DNA of 64,000 nucleotides from Pontiellaceae bacterium B12219 (GCA_029432795.1 JARNMJ010000012.1:24483-88482), one strand, 5' to 3'. Positions 17,358-32,347 are shown, counted from the first letter of the stretch. Numbers and translations are program-made. The notes: generated from the letters alone by a model not told the origin.

Positions 17358-17981
17358 TTAGCCGATGCGTGCTTCGAGAGCAGCCATGGCATCCTTGGTG
17401 ATGATGACGTTCTTATGACGGAGCATCTGATAGGTGTTCACCAGATTAGCCGTTACAAGCTCGACGCACTGAATATTGCGCGACGCCAGCAGCAGGTTTT
17501 CGTTGGTTTCAGCAACGATGAACAGTGCACCACGGTCCAGACCGAGGTTTTTCAGCACTGCAGTGAATTCTTTCGTCTTCGGCGCAGCAACACTCAGCGA
17601 ATCAATCACAGTGACATCACCCTGATCAATCTTTGCACTGAAAGCGCGAGCGAAAGCCAGTTTACCAACTTTTTTGGAAACTTTCTTCTTATACTTACGC
17701 GGCAACGGGCCATGGGCAGCGTGACCGCCGCGCCATACGTTGGACTGCTTATAACCGGCACGGGCACGTCCGAGACCTTTTTGCTTCCAAGGCTTCTTTC
17801 CGCTTCCGTTCACTTCACCCTTATTCAGAGTGGAGGCTGTTCCGGCACGCTGATGCGCATTGTACGCAACCACGGCTTCGTGAACTGCCTGATCGCCCTT
17901 ATCGAGGACGAGGAGACTGTCTGCAACTTCGTAGTCGCCAACGCTATCTCCTTTTACATTTTTCAAAGGTAATTTGCTCAT
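17358..17981 (-). CDS. rplD: 50S ribosomal protein L4
   Basis: 207 residues: the extended tunnel loop GKKPWKQKGLGRARAGYKQS and VWRGGHAAHGPLPRKYKKKV is intact, then the C-terminal domain with VDLVTANLVN-like strand. Regulates the S10 operon in some bacteria; no leader structure for that is visible here. Confidence 0.97.
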   Translation of the reverse strand: MSKLPLKNVKGDSVGDYEVADSLLVLDKGDQAVHEAVVAYNAHQRAGTASTLNKGEVNGSGKKPWKQKGLGRARAGYKQSNVWRGGHAAHGPLPRKYKKKVSKKVGKLAFARAFSAKIDQGDVTVIDSLSVAAPKTKEFTAVLKNLGLDRGALFIVAETNENLLLASRNIQCVELVTANLVNTYQMLRHKNVIITKDAMAALEARIG

Positions 17982-17993
17982 GATAATCCCCGC

Positions 17994-18620
17994 CTATTTC
18001 TTTTTGAGGGCTTCTTTGATCGTAACGATTCCGCCCTTGGCGCCCGGAACAGATCCTTTAATCAGAATCAGGTTTTCTTCAGGGCGAACCTGAACAATTT
18101 TAAGATTCTGCGTGGTCACGCGTTTGCTGCCCATCTGGCCAGGCATTTTTTTGCCTTTAAAAACGCGGGCAGGAGTTTCACACATACCGATCGAACCGGT
18201 ACGACGAACCCAGCCGCCACCATGAGAAGCACGACCGCCACCGAAGTTGTAGCGCTTAACAACGCCCTGGAATCCACGGCCTTTACCAGTTGCGGTAATG
18301 TCCACATAATTCACAGCCTCGAAAGCACTGGCTGTCAAAACATCGCCGACGCTTACTTCGCTGTCTTCCACGCGAAATTCACGCAGAACGCTTTTAGCAG
18401 GAGCCCCTGCTTTTTTAAGATGACCAAGAGCCGGCTTGGTCAAACGGCTTTCCTTCTGGTCGCCATAACCGAGCTGAACGGCTTTGTATCCGTCCTTATC
18501 AAGCTCTTTCAACTGAGTCACAACACAAGGTCCCGCCTCAATCACTGTAACCGGAACAGCCACGCCATCTTCATTATAGATGGAGGTCATTCCCAGTTTC
18601 TTTCCAATCAAACCTTTCAT
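17994..18620 (-). CDS. rplC: 50S ribosomal protein L3
   Basis: 208 residues: MKGLIGKKLGMTSIYNEDGV, KGRGFQGVVKRYNFGGGRAS with the Gln that is methylated in E. coli, and MPGQMGSKRVTTQNLKIV. Assembles early near the 3' end of 23S rRNA. Confidence 0.97.
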   Translation of the reverse strand: MKGLIGKKLGMTSIYNEDGVAVPVTVIEAGPCVVTQLKELDKDGYKAVQLGYGDQKESRLTKPALGHLKKAGAPAKSVLREFRVEDSEVSVGDVLTASAFEAVNYVDITATGKGRGFQGVVKRYNFGGGRASHGGGWVRRTGSIGMCETPARVFKGKKMPGQMGSKRVTTQNLKIVQVRPEENLILIKGSVPGAKGGIVTIKEALKKK

Positions 18621-18632
18621 GATGATCTCCTC

Positions 18633-18941
18633 CTAGATCTTAATGGTGATATCCACACCCGCCGGCAGATTAAGCTTCTTCAGCTCATCTACCGTTTTAA
18701 TGGTGGGATCAATGATATCGAGCAGACGCTTATGCGTACGGATCTCGAACTGTTCCATCGATTTTTTGTTCACGTGCGGACTTTTATTCACGGTGAAACG
18801 CTCGATACGAGTCGGTAACGGAATCGGGCCCGCAACGCGAGCTCCTGTACGACGAGCCGTTTCGACAATTTCAGTGGCGGAAACGTCGAGCACACGGTGA
18901 TCGAACGACTTCAGCCGGATTCTGATTCTTTGATTTGTCAT
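18633..18941 (-). CDS. rpsJ: 30S ribosomal protein S10
   Basis: 102 residues: [40 protein letters not shown] and [15 protein letters not shown] are canonical. Also the NusE antitermination partner of NusG/NusB. First of the S10 group, 13 bp after fusA. Confidence 0.98.
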   Translation of the reverse strand: MTNQRIRIRLKSFDHRVLDVSATEIVETARRTGARVAGPIPLPTRIERFTVNKSPHVNKKSMEQFEIRTHKRLLDIIDPTIKTVDELKKLNLPAGVDITIKI

Positions 18942-18954
18942 TATTTTTCTCTTT

Positions 18955-21102
18955 CTAACGGTTAAGGATAGCGTCTGTCATATTTGGCGGAACCGGTTCA
19001 AACGCTTGCGGTTCCATCGAATAGCTCGCTCTACCCTTTGTTAAGGAACGCAAACTGGTTGCGTATCCGAAAACTTCGGCAAGCGGGACATCCGCTCGCA
19101 CGACCTGCAGATCATTAGAAGCCTTAATTTCGCGGATTCTTCCACGACGGCTGTTGAGGTCACCCATTACATCTCCCAGGTGTTCCTCGGGCGTTTCAAT
19201 TTCCAGCAGCATAATCGGCTCAAGCAGAACCGGGCCGGAGTTGCTTACGGCCGCCCGCAACGCCATCACAGCTGCGGAACGGAAAGCAATTTCGGTTGAG
19301 TCAGAATCATGCGTTTGACCGCCGACGACCGAAACCTTTGTATCAATAATTGCAAAATTCCCCAGCACGCCGGTCAGCAATGCATCGGAAATGCCTTCGC
19401 TAATGCCCTTGCGGAAAACTTCGGGAATAACTTTAGTGGACACATCAAACGTGATTACATTACCGTCGCCAGCAGCATTCGGCTGAACAGCCAACGTCAG
19501 CGCTGCAAAATGATGATCCCCGCCAATTTCGCGTTCGAAAGTAAATGCGCCCTCACCTTTCGCTGAAACAGATTCGCGATAAGCCACCATCGGCTTGCCG
19601 GCATTGGCCTGAACTTTGTATTCACGCAGAATGCGGTCGCGAATGATTTCAAGATGAAGCTCGCCCATGCCCGCAATAATGGTCTGGCCGGTTTCTTCGT
19701 GAATGGCCGTATGGAACGTAGGATCTTCGTCAGCCATATCCTTGAGGGCCGCAACCAGCGAATCTTTATCACCCGTTGTTTTCGGCTCTATGGCCATAGA
19801 AATCACAGGCTCTGGAAATTCAATATTCTCGAGCACAATCGGATCGTTTTCAGCGCAGACTGTATCACCGGTCGTAAACAGCTTCTGTCCGACCATGCCG
19901 CCGATTTCGCCAGCATAAAGTACATCAACATCTTCACGGGCATTTGCATGCAGACGCAGGAGGCGACCGATGCGCTCGCGCTTCTTTGTCCGGGGATTGT
20001 AGATATTCATCCCCTTCTTCAGCTGTCCGGCATAAACACGGACGAAGGCAAGCTTGCCGACGAATTTATCGGCAGCCATTTTAAAGACCAACCCGGTAAG
20101 CGGCTCAAAATCGGAAGCCATACGCGAAAGCTCTTCATCCGTTTTTACGGAATGGCCGGAAACCGCAGGAACATCCAGTGGAGAAGGAAGCAAAGAAACG
20201 ACTGCATCCAATAGCGGCTGCACTCCTTTATTTTTCAAAGCGGATCCCACCAACACCGGGATGATCTGATTGGAGATTGTTGCACGGCGAAGCGCTGCAT
20301 TCAGAGCGTCAGCCGTAACATCAGCCTCCTCCATATACGCCTCGAGCAACTCCTCATCCACCTCAGCCACCTGCTCAATCAGGTATGCACGACCGGCCTC
20401 AGCCTCTGCAGCCAACTCCTCGGGAATATCAACAGACTCAACCTTGGAACCCTGATCATCTTCTGAAAAACGCAGGCAGCGCATTTCAATCAGATCGATA
20501 AGACCGTTAAAGGTCTCGGCCGCACCCATAGGAATGTGAACCGGAACAGCAGGAGCTTTCAGCTTATTCCGCATGTCGGCAACAACTTTATCGAAGTCAG
20601 CCCCCATCCGGTCCATTTTATTCACAAAGGCCAGGCGCGGCACTTTATACTTGGTGGCCTGACGCCAAACCGTTTCCGACTGAGGCTGAACACCACCGAC
20701 CGCACAGAAAACGCCGACTGCACCATCCAGTACGCGGAGCGAACGCTCCACTTCAACGGTAAAGTCAACGTGACCGGGCGTATCGATAATATTGATCTGG
20801 TGATCTTTCCAAAAACAGGTGGTGGCCGCCGATGTGATCGTGATGCCGCGCTCCTGCTCCTGAATCATCCAATCCATGGTGGCTGTTCCATCATGAACCT
20901 CACCAATTCGGTGCACTTTACCTGAATAAAAGAGAATGCGCTCAGACGTCGTGGTTTTACCGGCATCAATATGCGCAATAATCCCGATGTTGCGAACCGA
21001 CGACAGCGCATGCGCACGACCTTCGGCTTCCCGAGAGGAACCCGCATCCTTGCCTGCCTTGCCGTTTTTCTGTTTCACACTCTGATTCATTTCTTTCTTC
21101 AA
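18955..21102 (-). CDS. fusA: Elongation factor G, extended N-terminus
   Basis: 715 residues. GTPase motifs: [20 protein letters not shown] (P-loop), [20 protein letters not shown] (switch I), DTPGHVDFT (switch II) and [10 protein letters not shown]; domains II-V follow in order and end with [20 protein letters not shown]. About 35 residues precede the usual start (lysine-rich, [20 protein letters not shown]), which is atypical. EF-G drives translocation and, with RRF, recycling. Unlike many str operons, tuf does not follow; it is at 35198-36397. Confidence 0.97.
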   Translation of the reverse strand: MKKEMNQSVKQKNGKAGKDAGSSREAEGRAHALSSVRNIGIIAHIDAGKTTTSERILFYSGKVHRIGEVHDGTATMDWMIQEQERGITITSAATTCFWKDHQINIIDTPGHVDFTVEVERSLRVLDGAVGVFCAVGGVQPQSETVWRQATKYKVPRLAFVNKMDRMGADFDKVVADMRNKLKAPAVPVHIPMGAAETFNGLIDLIEMRCLRFSEDDQGSKVESVDIPEELAAEAEAGRAYLIEQVAEVDEELLEAYMEEADVTADALNAALRRATISNQIIPVLVGSALKNKGVQPLLDAVVSLLPSPLDVPAVSGHSVKTDEELSRMASDFEPLTGLVFKMAADKFVGKLAFVRVYAGQLKKGMNIYNPRTKKRERIGRLLRLHANAREDVDVLYAGEIGGMVGQKLFTTGDTVCAENDPIVLENIEFPEPVISMAIEPKTTGDKDSLVAALKDMADEDPTFHTAIHEETGQTIIAGMGELHLEIIRDRILREYKVQANAGKPMVAYRESVSAKGEGAFTFEREIGGDHHFAALTLAVQPNAAGDGNVITFDVSTKVIPEVFRKGISEGISDALLTGVLGNFAIIDTKVSVVGGQTHDSDSTEIAFRSAAVMALRAAVSNSGPVLLEPIMLLEIETPEEHLGDVMGDLNSRRGRIREIKASNDLQVVRADVPLAEVFGYATSLRSLTKGRASYSMEPQAFEPVPPNMTDAILNR

Positions 21103-21107
21103 TAACC

Positions 21108-21134
21108 GGAAGGTTCCAATGATTGGAACCTTCC
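21108..21134. repeat. 13-bp-stem hairpin around a dyad repeat copy, rpsG-fusA spacer
   Basis: Arms 21108-21120 and 21122-21134 are perfectly complementary around a single G; the inner 15 bp (21114-21128, TTCCAATGATTGGAA) match the repeat consensus exactly. It sits just before fusA in the direction of transcription, without a U-tract. Confidence 0.85.
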
Positions 21135-21195
21135 TTTCAATTGGCGACCCCCATCCGTTGGGGATTTCCTATATCAGCAACACAATAACCGGGTA

Positions 21196-21669
21196 TTACC
21201 AGCGGTAGTGCGCAAATGCCTTATTGGCCTGAGCCATTTTATGCGTGTCGTCGCGCTTCTTAATCGCTGCGCCCTGACCTTTGAATGCGTCAATAACCTC
21301 ATTCGCCAGCGCCTTACGCATTGGAACACCCTTACGCTTTGCAGCGAAAGTGATCAACCAACGGGTAGCAAGCGCAACCTGACGTTTCGGTTTAACTTCC
21401 AACGGAACCTGGTAGGTCGCACCACCAACACGCCGAGACTTAACTTCCAGACGCGGAGATACATTTTCAACCGCTGTCGTGAACACATGCACCGGATCTT
21501 CATCCGTCAATGTAGCCTGAATATCTTCAAGGGCTCCATATACAATCTTAGCTGCGACAGATTTCTTACCGCGCTCCATAACGCAATTGATCATGTACGC
21601 AACCATCTGGTTGTTATACCGGGGATCCGGAATCAACTCACGTTTTTCTGCTCTATGTCTTCTGGCCAT
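21196..21669 (-). CDS. rpsG: 30S ribosomal protein S7
   Basis: 157 residues: RAEKRELIPDPRYNNQMVAY, SRRVGGATYQVPLEVKPKRQ and the RKGVPMRKALANEVIDA region are canonical. Nucleates head assembly. Lies 12 bp after rpsL. Confidence 0.97.
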   Translation of the reverse strand: MARRHRAEKRELIPDPRYNNQMVAYMINCVMERGKKSVAAKIVYGALEDIQATLTDEDPVHVFTTAVENVSPRLEVKSRRVGGATYQVPLEVKPKRQVALATRWLITFAAKRKGVPMRKALANEVIDAFKGQGAAIKKRDDTHKMAQANKAFAHYRW

Positions 21670-21681
21670 AGTTTAAATTCC

Positions 21682-22056
21682 TTATGCTTTCGGGCGCTTC
21701 GCACCATACTTCGAACGACCACGCTTACGTCCGTCCACTCCGAGACAGTCCAGCGCACCGCGAACGATGTGATAACGAACACCCGGCAAGTCCTTCACAC
21801 GACCGCCACGAACCAGTACCATACTGTGTTCCTGCAGGTTGTGACCTTCACCACCGATATACGCATTAACTTCGCGGCCGTTCGTCAAACGAACACGGGC
21901 AACTTTACGAAGAGCCGAGTTCGGCTTTTTCGGGGTCTGCGTCTTAACGAGCAGACAAACACCACGACGCTGCGGGCACGTAGCCAAAGCAGGCGATTTG
22001 CTCTTTTTCTTCTGAAGCTTACGCGGCTTCCTTACTAACTGATTGATTGTAGGCAT
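21682..22056 (-). CDS. rpsL: 30S ribosomal protein S12
   Basis: 124 residues: [40 protein letters not shown] and [20 protein letters not shown]. The Lys residues linked to streptomycin sensitivity (in PKKPNS and GRVKDLPG) are wild type. First gene of the long leftward cluster, so its promoter should lie in 22057-22619. Confidence 0.98.
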   Translation of the reverse strand: MPTINQLVRKPRKLQKKKSKSPALATCPQRRGVCLLVKTQTPKKPNSALRKVARVRLTNGREVNAYIGGEGHNLQEHSMVLVRGGRVKDLPGVRYHIVRGALDCLGVDGRKRGRSKYGAKRPKA

Positions 22057-22619
22057 AAATATCCCTTCCTATAAAAAAGACAAGCGCAGGACAGTAGACA
22101 TCCACTCCCCACACCGCAAGCGAAACTTTTAACTTATTTCGCAATTCGCAAACACTCTATCGCGCGATCAAAACCGCCAGCCGCATAAAAAGAGGAACGT
22201 GCAAAAGCATCTGTAGATTAGTCAGTTGCATTAAATGCACCTTCCCGCCGTTCACAATCTGACGCGAAAGGACAAGCAACATATAGAACCCGCCGTTAAA
22301 ATCCAGACAAAAATTGCACTTTTTAGAACAACAGAAAAAGTCACCCCGCTTCCACATACAAGCCGAACCCGCCCCTTTCGTCACGATACAGAGCTCTATA
22401 AAACTTTACGGGCTTACGACTCCCTCAGAACCACCCCGTTTCAGCATAATACCCAATGAATACAGTACTAAACAGCAACATACTAAACGCTGAAAAGCAG
22501 GATCCACCCCCCATTTCGGAACAGCCCAAAAATAACTATACAAAAATAAATGAAAATTTATTTCGCTTAATGTTCGTAAACAGATTAGAAACACAGCTCA
22601 TTCAATTAAGGAAATACAG
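22057..22619. other. 563-bp divergent spacer between rpsL and the cold-shock gene
   Basis: This spacer must hold the leftward str-operon promoter and the rightward cold-shock promoter plus 5' leader, but neither shows convincing -35/-10 boxes by eye. A short inverted repeat (TGCATTAAATGCA, 22227-22239) and an AT-rich stretch before 22600 are the only visible structure. No coding potential recognised. Confidence 0.5.
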
Positions 22620-22823
22620 ATGAATACAGGTACAGTAAAATGGTTCAGCTCTGAAAAGGGCTTTGGTTTTATCACTCCAGATGGCGGCGGAACAGATATG
22701 TTCGTTCACCACTCGGAAATCCAGGTTTCCGGATACGCGACCCTCGATGAAGGTCAGAAAGTATCCTACGAAGTGGGACAGGGCAAAAAAGGCCCTTGCG
22801 CTACTAACGTAGTTCCGATGTAA
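22620..22823 (+). CDS. Cold-shock domain protein (CspA family)
   Basis: 67 residues, single cold-shock domain: [20 protein letters not shown] with RNP1 (KGFGFI) and DMFVHHSEI with RNP2. Binds single-stranded RNA/DNA as a chaperone. AAGGAAA precedes the ATG. Paralogues are common, so no specific csp letter is given. Ends at a bidirectional terminator shared with the convergent Ada-like gene. Confidence 0.96.
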   Translation: MNTGTVKWFSSEKGFGFITPDGGGTDMFVHHSEIQVSGYATLDEGQKVSYEVGQGKKGPCATNVVPM

Positions 22824-22848
22824 AACCTCAAACCTAATCCGTTTGAAT

Positions 22849-22877
22849 AAAAGGGCGTCCGTTTGGGCGCCTTTTTT
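22849..22877 (+). terminator. Terminator between csp and the Ada-like gene
   Basis: AAAAGGGCGTCC, loop GTTT, GGGCGCCTTTTTT forms a G/C-rich hairpin with T-tracts on both sides, so it can serve both convergent genes. It touches the stop codon of the leftward gene. Confidence 0.8.
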
Positions 22878-23703
22878 AGTATTTACGTCCCGAAGCTTCC
22901 CACGCCAGCATAGCTCTCTTACGCACCGTCCCCCAACGGTAGCCTCCAATTATCCCCGTCTCCCGGATGACGCGGTGACACGGAATAAGAAACGCGATCG
23001 AATTTTTTCCCACCGCACTTCCCACGGCCCGCGAAGCACCCGTATTGCCAATCCCCCCCGCAAGCTTTCCGTAGCTCACACACTGCCCCTCCGGTATCTG
23101 AACGAGCGCCCGCCAAACCTTAATCTGGAACGGCGTACCTTTCAGGAAAAGCTTCAACGCCCCCTGACGGCCTCCTTCCACAAAGATCGTTCGGCCTAAT
23201 ACCGCCGCCCTTGTATCATCACGAATAAGCTCGGCATGCGGCCACTCGTCCACCAAAACCTTCCAGCGATTGGAACACTCCAGTGACTGAAAAAAAGAGA
23301 GATGGCAAATACCCCGCGGACTTTCCGCAATGAGGCATTTACCGAAAGGACTATCGACAATCCCGGCAACGATTTTCCATCCCCGACCACCCGTTTTAAT
23401 CTCACCGGGCGAAGCGGCGTCAATGCTCACACACAGATCATGCAGCCGTCCCGGACCGGACAGTCCGGACTCCAATGCGGAATCCAACACACTGTTTCCC
23501 TCAAACAAGCGCTGCTTCGCGGAATTCAGCGTTAAACATTGCAGGAAATCCTTCGGCGTAACGCCTGCCCAACGGGAGAATAGACGATGAAAATGCGGTA
23601 CGCTCAGATCAGCAACGCCAGCCAGCGTTCTTAAATCAGGCTGTTCATGCTGATGCTCATCCAGATAATGGATCACCTTTGCAATGCGGTCGTAGTCGCT
23701 CAT
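22876..23703 (-). CDS. Ada-like fusion: AraC-type HTH plus methylated-DNA-cysteine S-methyltransferase
   Basis: 275 residues. Residues 1-80 form an AraC-type helix-turn-helix (YDRIAKVIHYLDEHQHEQPD, LSVPHFHRLFSRWAGVTPKD). The C-terminal half is an O6-alkylguanine-DNA methyltransferase with GTPFQIKVWRALVQIP and the active-site PCHRV in FLIPCHRVIRETGIIGGYRW. The N-terminal Cys4 zinc domain of E. coli Ada is missing, as in many Ada/Ogt fusions. ATG 23703 is chosen because the HTH starts there; a longer frame to 23766 has no homologous content. Two dyad repeats stand back to back in the linker (23261-23292), giving FFQSLECSNRWK. Confidence 0.9.
   Translation of the reverse strand: MSDYDRIAKVIHYLDEHQHEQPDLRTLAGVADLSVPHFHRLFSRWAGVTPKDFLQCLTLNSAKQRLFEGNSVLDSALESGLSGPGRLHDLCVSIDAASPGEIKTGGRGWKIVAGIVDSPFGKCLIAESPRGICHLSFFQSLECSNRWKVLVDEWPHAELIRDDTRAAVLGRTIFVEGGRQGALKLFLKGTPFQIKVWRALVQIPEGQCVSYGKLAGGIGNTGASRAVGSAVGKNSIAFLIPCHRVIRETGIIGGYRWGTVRKRAMLAWEASGRKY
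23261..23292. repeat. Tandem pair of dyad repeats in the Ada-like gene
   Basis: Exact copy TTCCAG CGA TTGGAA at 23261-23275 and a two-mismatch copy CTCCAG TGA CTGAAA at 23278-23292, 2 nt apart. On the coding strand they read FQSLE then SNRWK. Confidence 0.8.
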
Positions 23704-23770
23704 CCAAACACTATGCCAGTTGTTATTCGGCCAACCCACCCGTTTCTTATCACGATTAACTCGCACAGAT

Positions 23771-23800
23771 ACAAAAAAAGCGCCCCCGGAGGGACGCTTT
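23771..23800 (-). terminator. Rho-independent terminator after rpoC
   Basis: AAAGCGTCCC pairs with GGGGCGCTTT (minus strand) and runs into TTTTTTTGT. A small second hairpin (ACGTTT GA AAACGT, 23803-23816) lies between it and the rpoC stop. Ends the leftward tuf-rpoBC cluster. Confidence 0.88.
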
Positions 23801-23819
23801 CAACGTTTGAAAACGTCGA

Positions 23820-26800
23820 CTAGATGGCTTCTTCAGTCTGATCTGCAAAGGCCAGCGGATCGCCACCCAATGCATCTTCAACCGAAATTTCCTCGCCAAG
23901 TTTGACCGGCTTGATATCGCGATACATCGGGAATCCGGTACCGGCGGGAATCAAGCGACCCATAATAACGTTTTCTTTGAAGCCGCGGAGTGAATCCACC
24001 ATACCGAGTGTTGCGGCCTTAGTGAGTACACGCGTGGTATCCTGGAACGATGCCGCCGAGATGAATGACTCGGTTTCGAGCGCCGCTTTCGTGATTCCCA
24101 ACAGAACCGGAGAAGCTTCCGCCGGACGACGGCCATCGCCGACCGCACGTTGGTTGACTTCCTGGAAAGTCTGCTTTTCAACCTGCTCGCCCCATAGGAA
24201 CTCGGTATCGCCCGGATCGGTAATCTTAACTTTACGCAGCATCTGGCGAACAATCACCTCAATGTGCTTATCGTTAATTTCCACACCCTGGAGACGGTAT
24301 ACAGCCTGAACTTCGTTCACGAGGTATTCCTGCAGATCCTGCGGACCACAGACTTCCAACAGTTCCTGCGGAACAATCGGACCTTCCGTAAGCTGCTGCC
24401 CTTTATGAACAAAGTCACCCGGGAACACAATTACGTGTTTATTCATCGGAATCAGGTGTTCTTCTTCAGCACCGGTAACGGTGTCGCGAACGATGAGCTT
24501 ACGCTTACCTTTGGCAATGCCTCCGAGTTCAACGATACCTTCAATCTTCGCGATCTCTGCAGCTTCTTTCGGTGTACGGGCTTCAACAAGTTCAGCCACA
24601 CGGGGCAGACCACCGGTAATATCCTTGGTACGGACCGTTTTACGCGGCGTACGGGCCAGCGTATAACCGGCTGAAATATCGTCGCCTTCCTTAATCATCA
24701 CCTGAGCACCGGCCGGAATGGAATAGTATCCTTTATTTCCGTCTTTACTCGCAATCACGATTTGCGGATGCAGGTCTTCCTTATGCTCCATCACGGTAAG
24801 ACCTTCAACACCGGTCGCTTCGTCCACGGCCTTCTGAACCGTTACACCTTCAATAAAGTCATGGAATTCAAGCTTACCGTTGTGCTCAGAAAGAATCGGC
24901 ACGGAGTACGGATCCCACTCAACAAAGGTTTCACCGGCTTTAACCTCACCTCCGTCATCAACAGAAACGAGTGCACCGATAACCATGGCATAGCGCTCGA
25001 GCTCACGGCCCTCATCATCAACAATGATAATGTTTCCGTTTTTGTTAAGGATAACATTCTGATCCTCAACTTTTACGGAACGGATATTTTCGTACTTCGC
25101 GATACCACCGATTTTCGCGGTAATTTTCGGCTGTTTAAATACGGACGACGCGGTACCACCAATATGGAAGGTACGCATGGTCAGCTGCGTTCCCGGTTCA
25201 CCAATCGACTGCGCGGCAATAATACCGACCGGCTGTCCCAACTGGGCAACCTTACCGGTGGCAAGGTTTTTACCGTAACATTTTGCACAAACACCGCGGC
25301 GCGATTCACAGGTCAGAACCGAACGGATAACAACCATTTCAACACCGGCGCTTTCAACCTTACGGGCCGAATACTTGTCGATGAGTTCGCCGGCAGCCAC
25401 AATGACTTCCAGCGTATGCGGGTTGCAAATATCTTCAGCGGCAGTACGACCGATAATACGGGTGGCCAGCGAAACCAGTTCATCATCGCCCTCCGTAATT
25501 GCAGCAACCTCAATACCATTAAGGGTGTGGCAGTTTTCTTCGGTAATGATGATATCGTGCGAAACGTCTACAAGCTTACGGGTCAGATATCCGGAGTCGG
25601 CCGTTTTCAGAGCCGTATCGGCAAGACCCTTACGGGCACCGTGCGTCGAAATGAAGTATTCCAATACAGACAGACCTTCGCGGAAGTTAGACAGAATCGG
25701 GCGTTCGATAATTTCACCGGACGGTTTCGCCATCAAACCACGCATACCGGCCAACTGACGAATCTGCTGACGGGAACCACGGGCTCCCGAGTCAACCATG
25801 ACATAAACCGGGTTGAGTTCTTCTTTTGACTGCTCGTTCAACGGGTCATCGTTCTTTTCAAGCACGTCGAACAGCTTATTGGTCAGACGGTCATTGGTAT
25901 CCGTCCAGATATCAATGATCATGTTGTAGCGTTCACCTTCGGTAATGAGACCCTTGCGGTGTTTTGCATCAACATCTTCAATGTCTTTACGGGCTGTCGC
26001 AACCATTCCGGCTTTATCCTGCGGAATAATCATGTCGCAAAGACCGATCGACATACCGGAACGCGTCGCATGCTCATAACCGAGATTCTTCAACGCATCA
26101 AGTACGGTTACCGTCACTGCATGTCCGGAAATTTCGTAGCACTGCTCAATCAGAACGCCCACAACCTTTTTCGTTGCGGTTTTGTTCACAAATCCGAGCT
26201 CGTCCGGCCATACTTCATTAAAGAATACACGGCCAACAGTTGTCGTGATGACGGAGCGTTCCTGATCCCCGTTGCGGGTTTCACGCTGGTAGTCCGGATT
26301 ACGATAGCGAATGCGATCATGCAGACGCACAACACCTTCATCGTACGCTGTATGGACTTCCATGATGTCATTCATCATGCGCAGGTGCTCATGACCGGTC
26401 TTCTTCTTACCGTTTTTGCGTTCCATCATGTAGGACTGCGATTCCGAAGTCAGGAAATATACACCAAGTGCGATATCCTGCGTCGGAGTCGTAACCGGCT
26501 TTCCGGAAGACGGAGAGAAAATGTTGTTGGTTGCCAACATGAGACTCTTGGACTCGACCTGAGCTTCAACCGACAGCGGTACGTGTACCGCCATTTGGTC
26601 ACCATCAAAGTCGGCATTATATGCCGTACAAACCAACGGATGCAGCTGAATGGCCTCACCTTCAATAAGAATCGGCTCAAAGGACTGAATCGAAAGTCTG
26701 TGAAGCGTCGGAGCACGGTTCAACATCACGGTATGTCCGCGCGTTACCTCGTCCAGAATATCCCAAACTTCATCAACTTCGCGCTCAATCATTTTTTTCG

Positions 26801-28001
26801 CGCTGCGAACGGTATGAACCACGCCACGCTCTTTCAGGCGACGGATGATAAACGGTTCGAAAAGAACGAGAGCCATCTTCTTCGGAAGACCACACTGATT
26901 CAGCTTCAGCGTCGGGCCCACAACAATTACAGAACGACCGGAATAGTCGACACGTTTTCCGAGCAGGTTCTGACGGAAACGACCCTGCTTACCTTTTAGC
27001 ATATCGGAAAGCGATTTAAGCGGACGATTGCCCGGTCCGGTTACCGCACGGCCATGACGGCCGTTGTCGAACAGCGCATCAACAGACTGCTGAAGCATCC
27101 GTTTTTCGTTACGGATAATTACTTCCGGCGTCTTCAGAGCCAGCAGCGTACGCAAGCGATTGTTGCGGTTGATGACTCGGCGATATAAGTCGTTCAAGTC
27201 CGACGTCGCAAAACGTCCGCCTTCAAGCGGAACCAATGGGCGAAGGTCCGGCGGAATAACCGGCAACACTTCCATCACCATCCATTCCGGACGGGAATTC
27301 GACTTGATGAACCCTTCCATGACCTTCATCTGGTTAACCAGTTTTTTACGGGTCTGTTTGGAGCGGGTATTCATCATGGCTTCTTCAAGTTCCTGAAGCG
27401 TTGAAACCGGATCAATCTTGGTCAACAGTTCACGAACCCCTTCTGCCCCGATTTTTGCCGAAAAGCTCTCGGCACCATAGTTGTCCATGGCTTCACGGTA
27501 CTCCTCCTCTGAAAGCAATTGTTTTACTTTCAGCGGAGTGTCTCCGGCATCTACAACGATGTAGTTATCATAGTACAGTACGCGCTCAAGGTTCCGCATG
27601 GTCATATCCAGGATAAGCCCCATACGGCTTGGTGTCGCTTTAAAGAACCAGATATGCGAAGTCGGCACAGCCAACTCAATATGTGCCATACGCTCGCGGC
27701 GTACGCGGGAGAGCGTTACCTCAACGCCGCAACGATCGCAGATAACACCTTTGTGTTTGATCCGCTTATATTTTCCGCACGAACATTCCCAGTCCTTGGT
27801 CGGACCGAAGATACGCTCACAGAACAGACCGCCCTTTTCAGGCTTGAACGTTCTGTAGTTAATGGTTTCCGGATTCTTAACTTCGCCATGACTCCACGAG
27901 CGGATCGACTCCGGAGATGCGAGCGTAATGCTCGCATAGTCGCTGCGCTCCTGCTGTGTTATTCCGAAAATGTCGGCCACATTGCTTGAATGATTGTCCA
28001 C
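23820..28001 (-). CDS. rpoC: RNA polymerase beta' subunit
   Basis: 1393 residues, usual length. The N-terminal zinc site has [20 protein letters not shown]; the catalytic Mg2+ site is [12 protein letters not shown]; the bridge/trigger helices include [19 protein letters not shown]; and a second zinc site is [11 protein letters not shown]. No large lineage insert or intein is apparent. Lies 46 bp after rpoB. Confidence 0.99.
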   Translation of the reverse strand: MDNHSSNVADIFGITQQERSDYASITLASPESIRSWSHGEVKNPETINYRTFKPEKGGLFCERIFGPTKDWECSCGKYKRIKHKGVICDRCGVEVTLSRVRRERMAHIELAVPTSHIWFFKATPSRMGLILDMTMRNLERVLYYDNYIVVDAGDTPLKVKQLLSEEEYREAMDNYGAESFSAKIGAEGVRELLTKIDPVSTLQELEEAMMNTRSKQTRKKLVNQMKVMEGFIKSNSRPEWMVMEVLPVIPPDLRPLVPLEGGRFATSDLNDLYRRVINRNNRLRTLLALKTPEVIIRNEKRMLQQSVDALFDNGRHGRAVTGPGNRPLKSLSDMLKGKQGRFRQNLLGKRVDYSGRSVIVVGPTLKLNQCGLPKKMALVLFEPFIIRRLKERGVVHTVRSAKKMIEREVDEVWDILDEVTRGHTVMLNRAPTLHRLSIQSFEPILIEGEAIQLHPLVCTAYNADFDGDQMAVHVPLSVEAQVESKSLMLATNNIFSPSSGKPVTTPTQDIALGVYFLTSESQSYMMERKNGKKKTGHEHLRMMNDIMEVHTAYDEGVVRLHDRIRYRNPDYQRETRNGDQERSVITTTVGRVFFNEVWPDELGFVNKTATKKVVGVLIEQCYEISGHAVTVTVLDALKNLGYEHATRSGMSIGLCDMIIPQDKAGMVATARKDIEDVDAKHRKGLITEGERYNMIIDIWTDTNDRLTNKLFDVLEKNDDPLNEQSKEELNPVYVMVDSGARGSRQQIRQLAGMRGLMAKPSGEIIERPILSNFREGLSVLEYFISTHGARKGLADTALKTADSGYLTRKLVDVSHDIIITEENCHTLNGIEVAAITEGDDELVSLATRIIGRTAAEDICNPHTLEVIVAAGELIDKYSARKVESAGVEMVVIRSVLTCESRRGVCAKCYGKNLATGKVAQLGQPVGIIAAQSIGEPGTQLTMRTFHIGGTASSVFKQPKITAKIGGIAKYENIRSVKVEDQNVILNKNGNIIIVDDEGRELERYAMVIGALVSVDDGGEVKAGETFVEWDPYSVPILSEHNGKLEFHDFIEGVTVQKAVDEATGVEGLTVMEHKEDLHPQIVIASKDGNKGYYSIPAGAQVMIKEGDDISAGYTLARTPRKTVRTKDITGGLPRVAELVEARTPKEAAEIAKIEGIVELGGIAKGKRKLIVRDTVTGAEEEHLIPMNKHVIVFPGDFVHKGQQLTEGPIVPQELLEVCGPQDLQEYLVNEVQAVYRLQGVEINDKHIEVIVRQMLRKVKITDPGDTEFLWGEQVEKQTFQEVNQRAVGDGRRPAEASPVLLGITKAALETESFISAASFQDTTRVLTKAATLGMVDSLRGFKENVIMGRLIPAGTGFPMYRDIKPVKLGEEISVEDALGGDPLAFADQTEEAI

Positions 28002-28047
28002 GGGTATTCCTCCTGCAGTATAATGTGTAGGTATCTATGTTGCGTGA

Positions 28048-31812
<3,765 letters not shown>

Positions 31813-31848
31813 TCCGCACCTTCAGGTTGTCGTTTGGATATAACGCAT

Positions 31849-31900
31849 GTTCCCCTTTGGGTCTCAAAGGGGAACACAACACATGCCACCCGAAGGTGGC
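31849..31900 (-). promoter_or_regulatory. Double hairpin in the rplL-rpoB spacer (attenuator or RNase site)
   Basis: Hairpin A: GTTCCCCTTTG (31849-31859) with CAAAGGGGAAC (31865-31875), 11 bp perfect. Hairpin B: GCCACC (31885-31890) with GGTGGC (31895-31900), tetraloop TTCG on the minus strand. In transcription order B precedes A, and A is not followed by a U-tract. The rplL-rpoB gap is the known position of an attenuator/RNase III site in E. coli. Confidence 0.7.
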
Positions 31901-31933
31901 ACTATCTGTCAAAGTTAAAGAATACTACCGGTA

Positions 31934-32347
31934 TTACTTAACGTCGATCGTTGCACCAACGGCTTCGAGCTTTTCTTTCATGGCGTCAGCATCATCTTTG
32001 GAAATTCCAGTCTTGATGCTAGCAGGCGCACCGTCGACGAGCTCCTTAGCTTCTTTAAGACCGAGTCCAGTGATGGCGCGGAGTTCTTTGATAACCTGGA
32101 TCTTAGAACCGCCAGCAGCAGTAAGAACAACTTCGAATTCAGTCTGAGCAGCAGCTGCTCCACCTTCGTCGTCACCAGCCGGAGCGGCCACAGCGACTGC
32201 TGCCGGAGCGGCTGCAGTTACGCCCAGACGATCTTCCAGAGCTTTTACGAGCTGAGAGAGTTCAAGAACCGAGATGGTTTCAACCCAATCAACGAATTCT
32301 GCCATTTTACCTTCGAGTACTACTTCTGATTTTGTTTCTTCGGACAT
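31934..32347 (-). CDS. rplL: 50S ribosomal protein L7/L12
   Basis: 137 residues. The N-terminal dimerisation domain ([20 protein letters not shown]), an Ala/Gly-rich hinge and the factor-binding C-terminal domain ([13 protein letters not shown], [35 protein letters not shown]) are intact. About 14 extra residues precede the usual start; AGGAGG 7 nt before ATG 32347 supports the longer form. Confidence 0.96.
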   Translation of the reverse strand: MSEETKSEVVLEGKMAEFVDWVETISVLELSQLVKALEDRLGVTAAAPAAVAVAAPAGDDEGGAAAAQTEFEVVLTAAGGSKIQVIKELRAITGLGLKEAKELVDGAPASIKTGISKDDADAMKEKLEAVGATIDVK

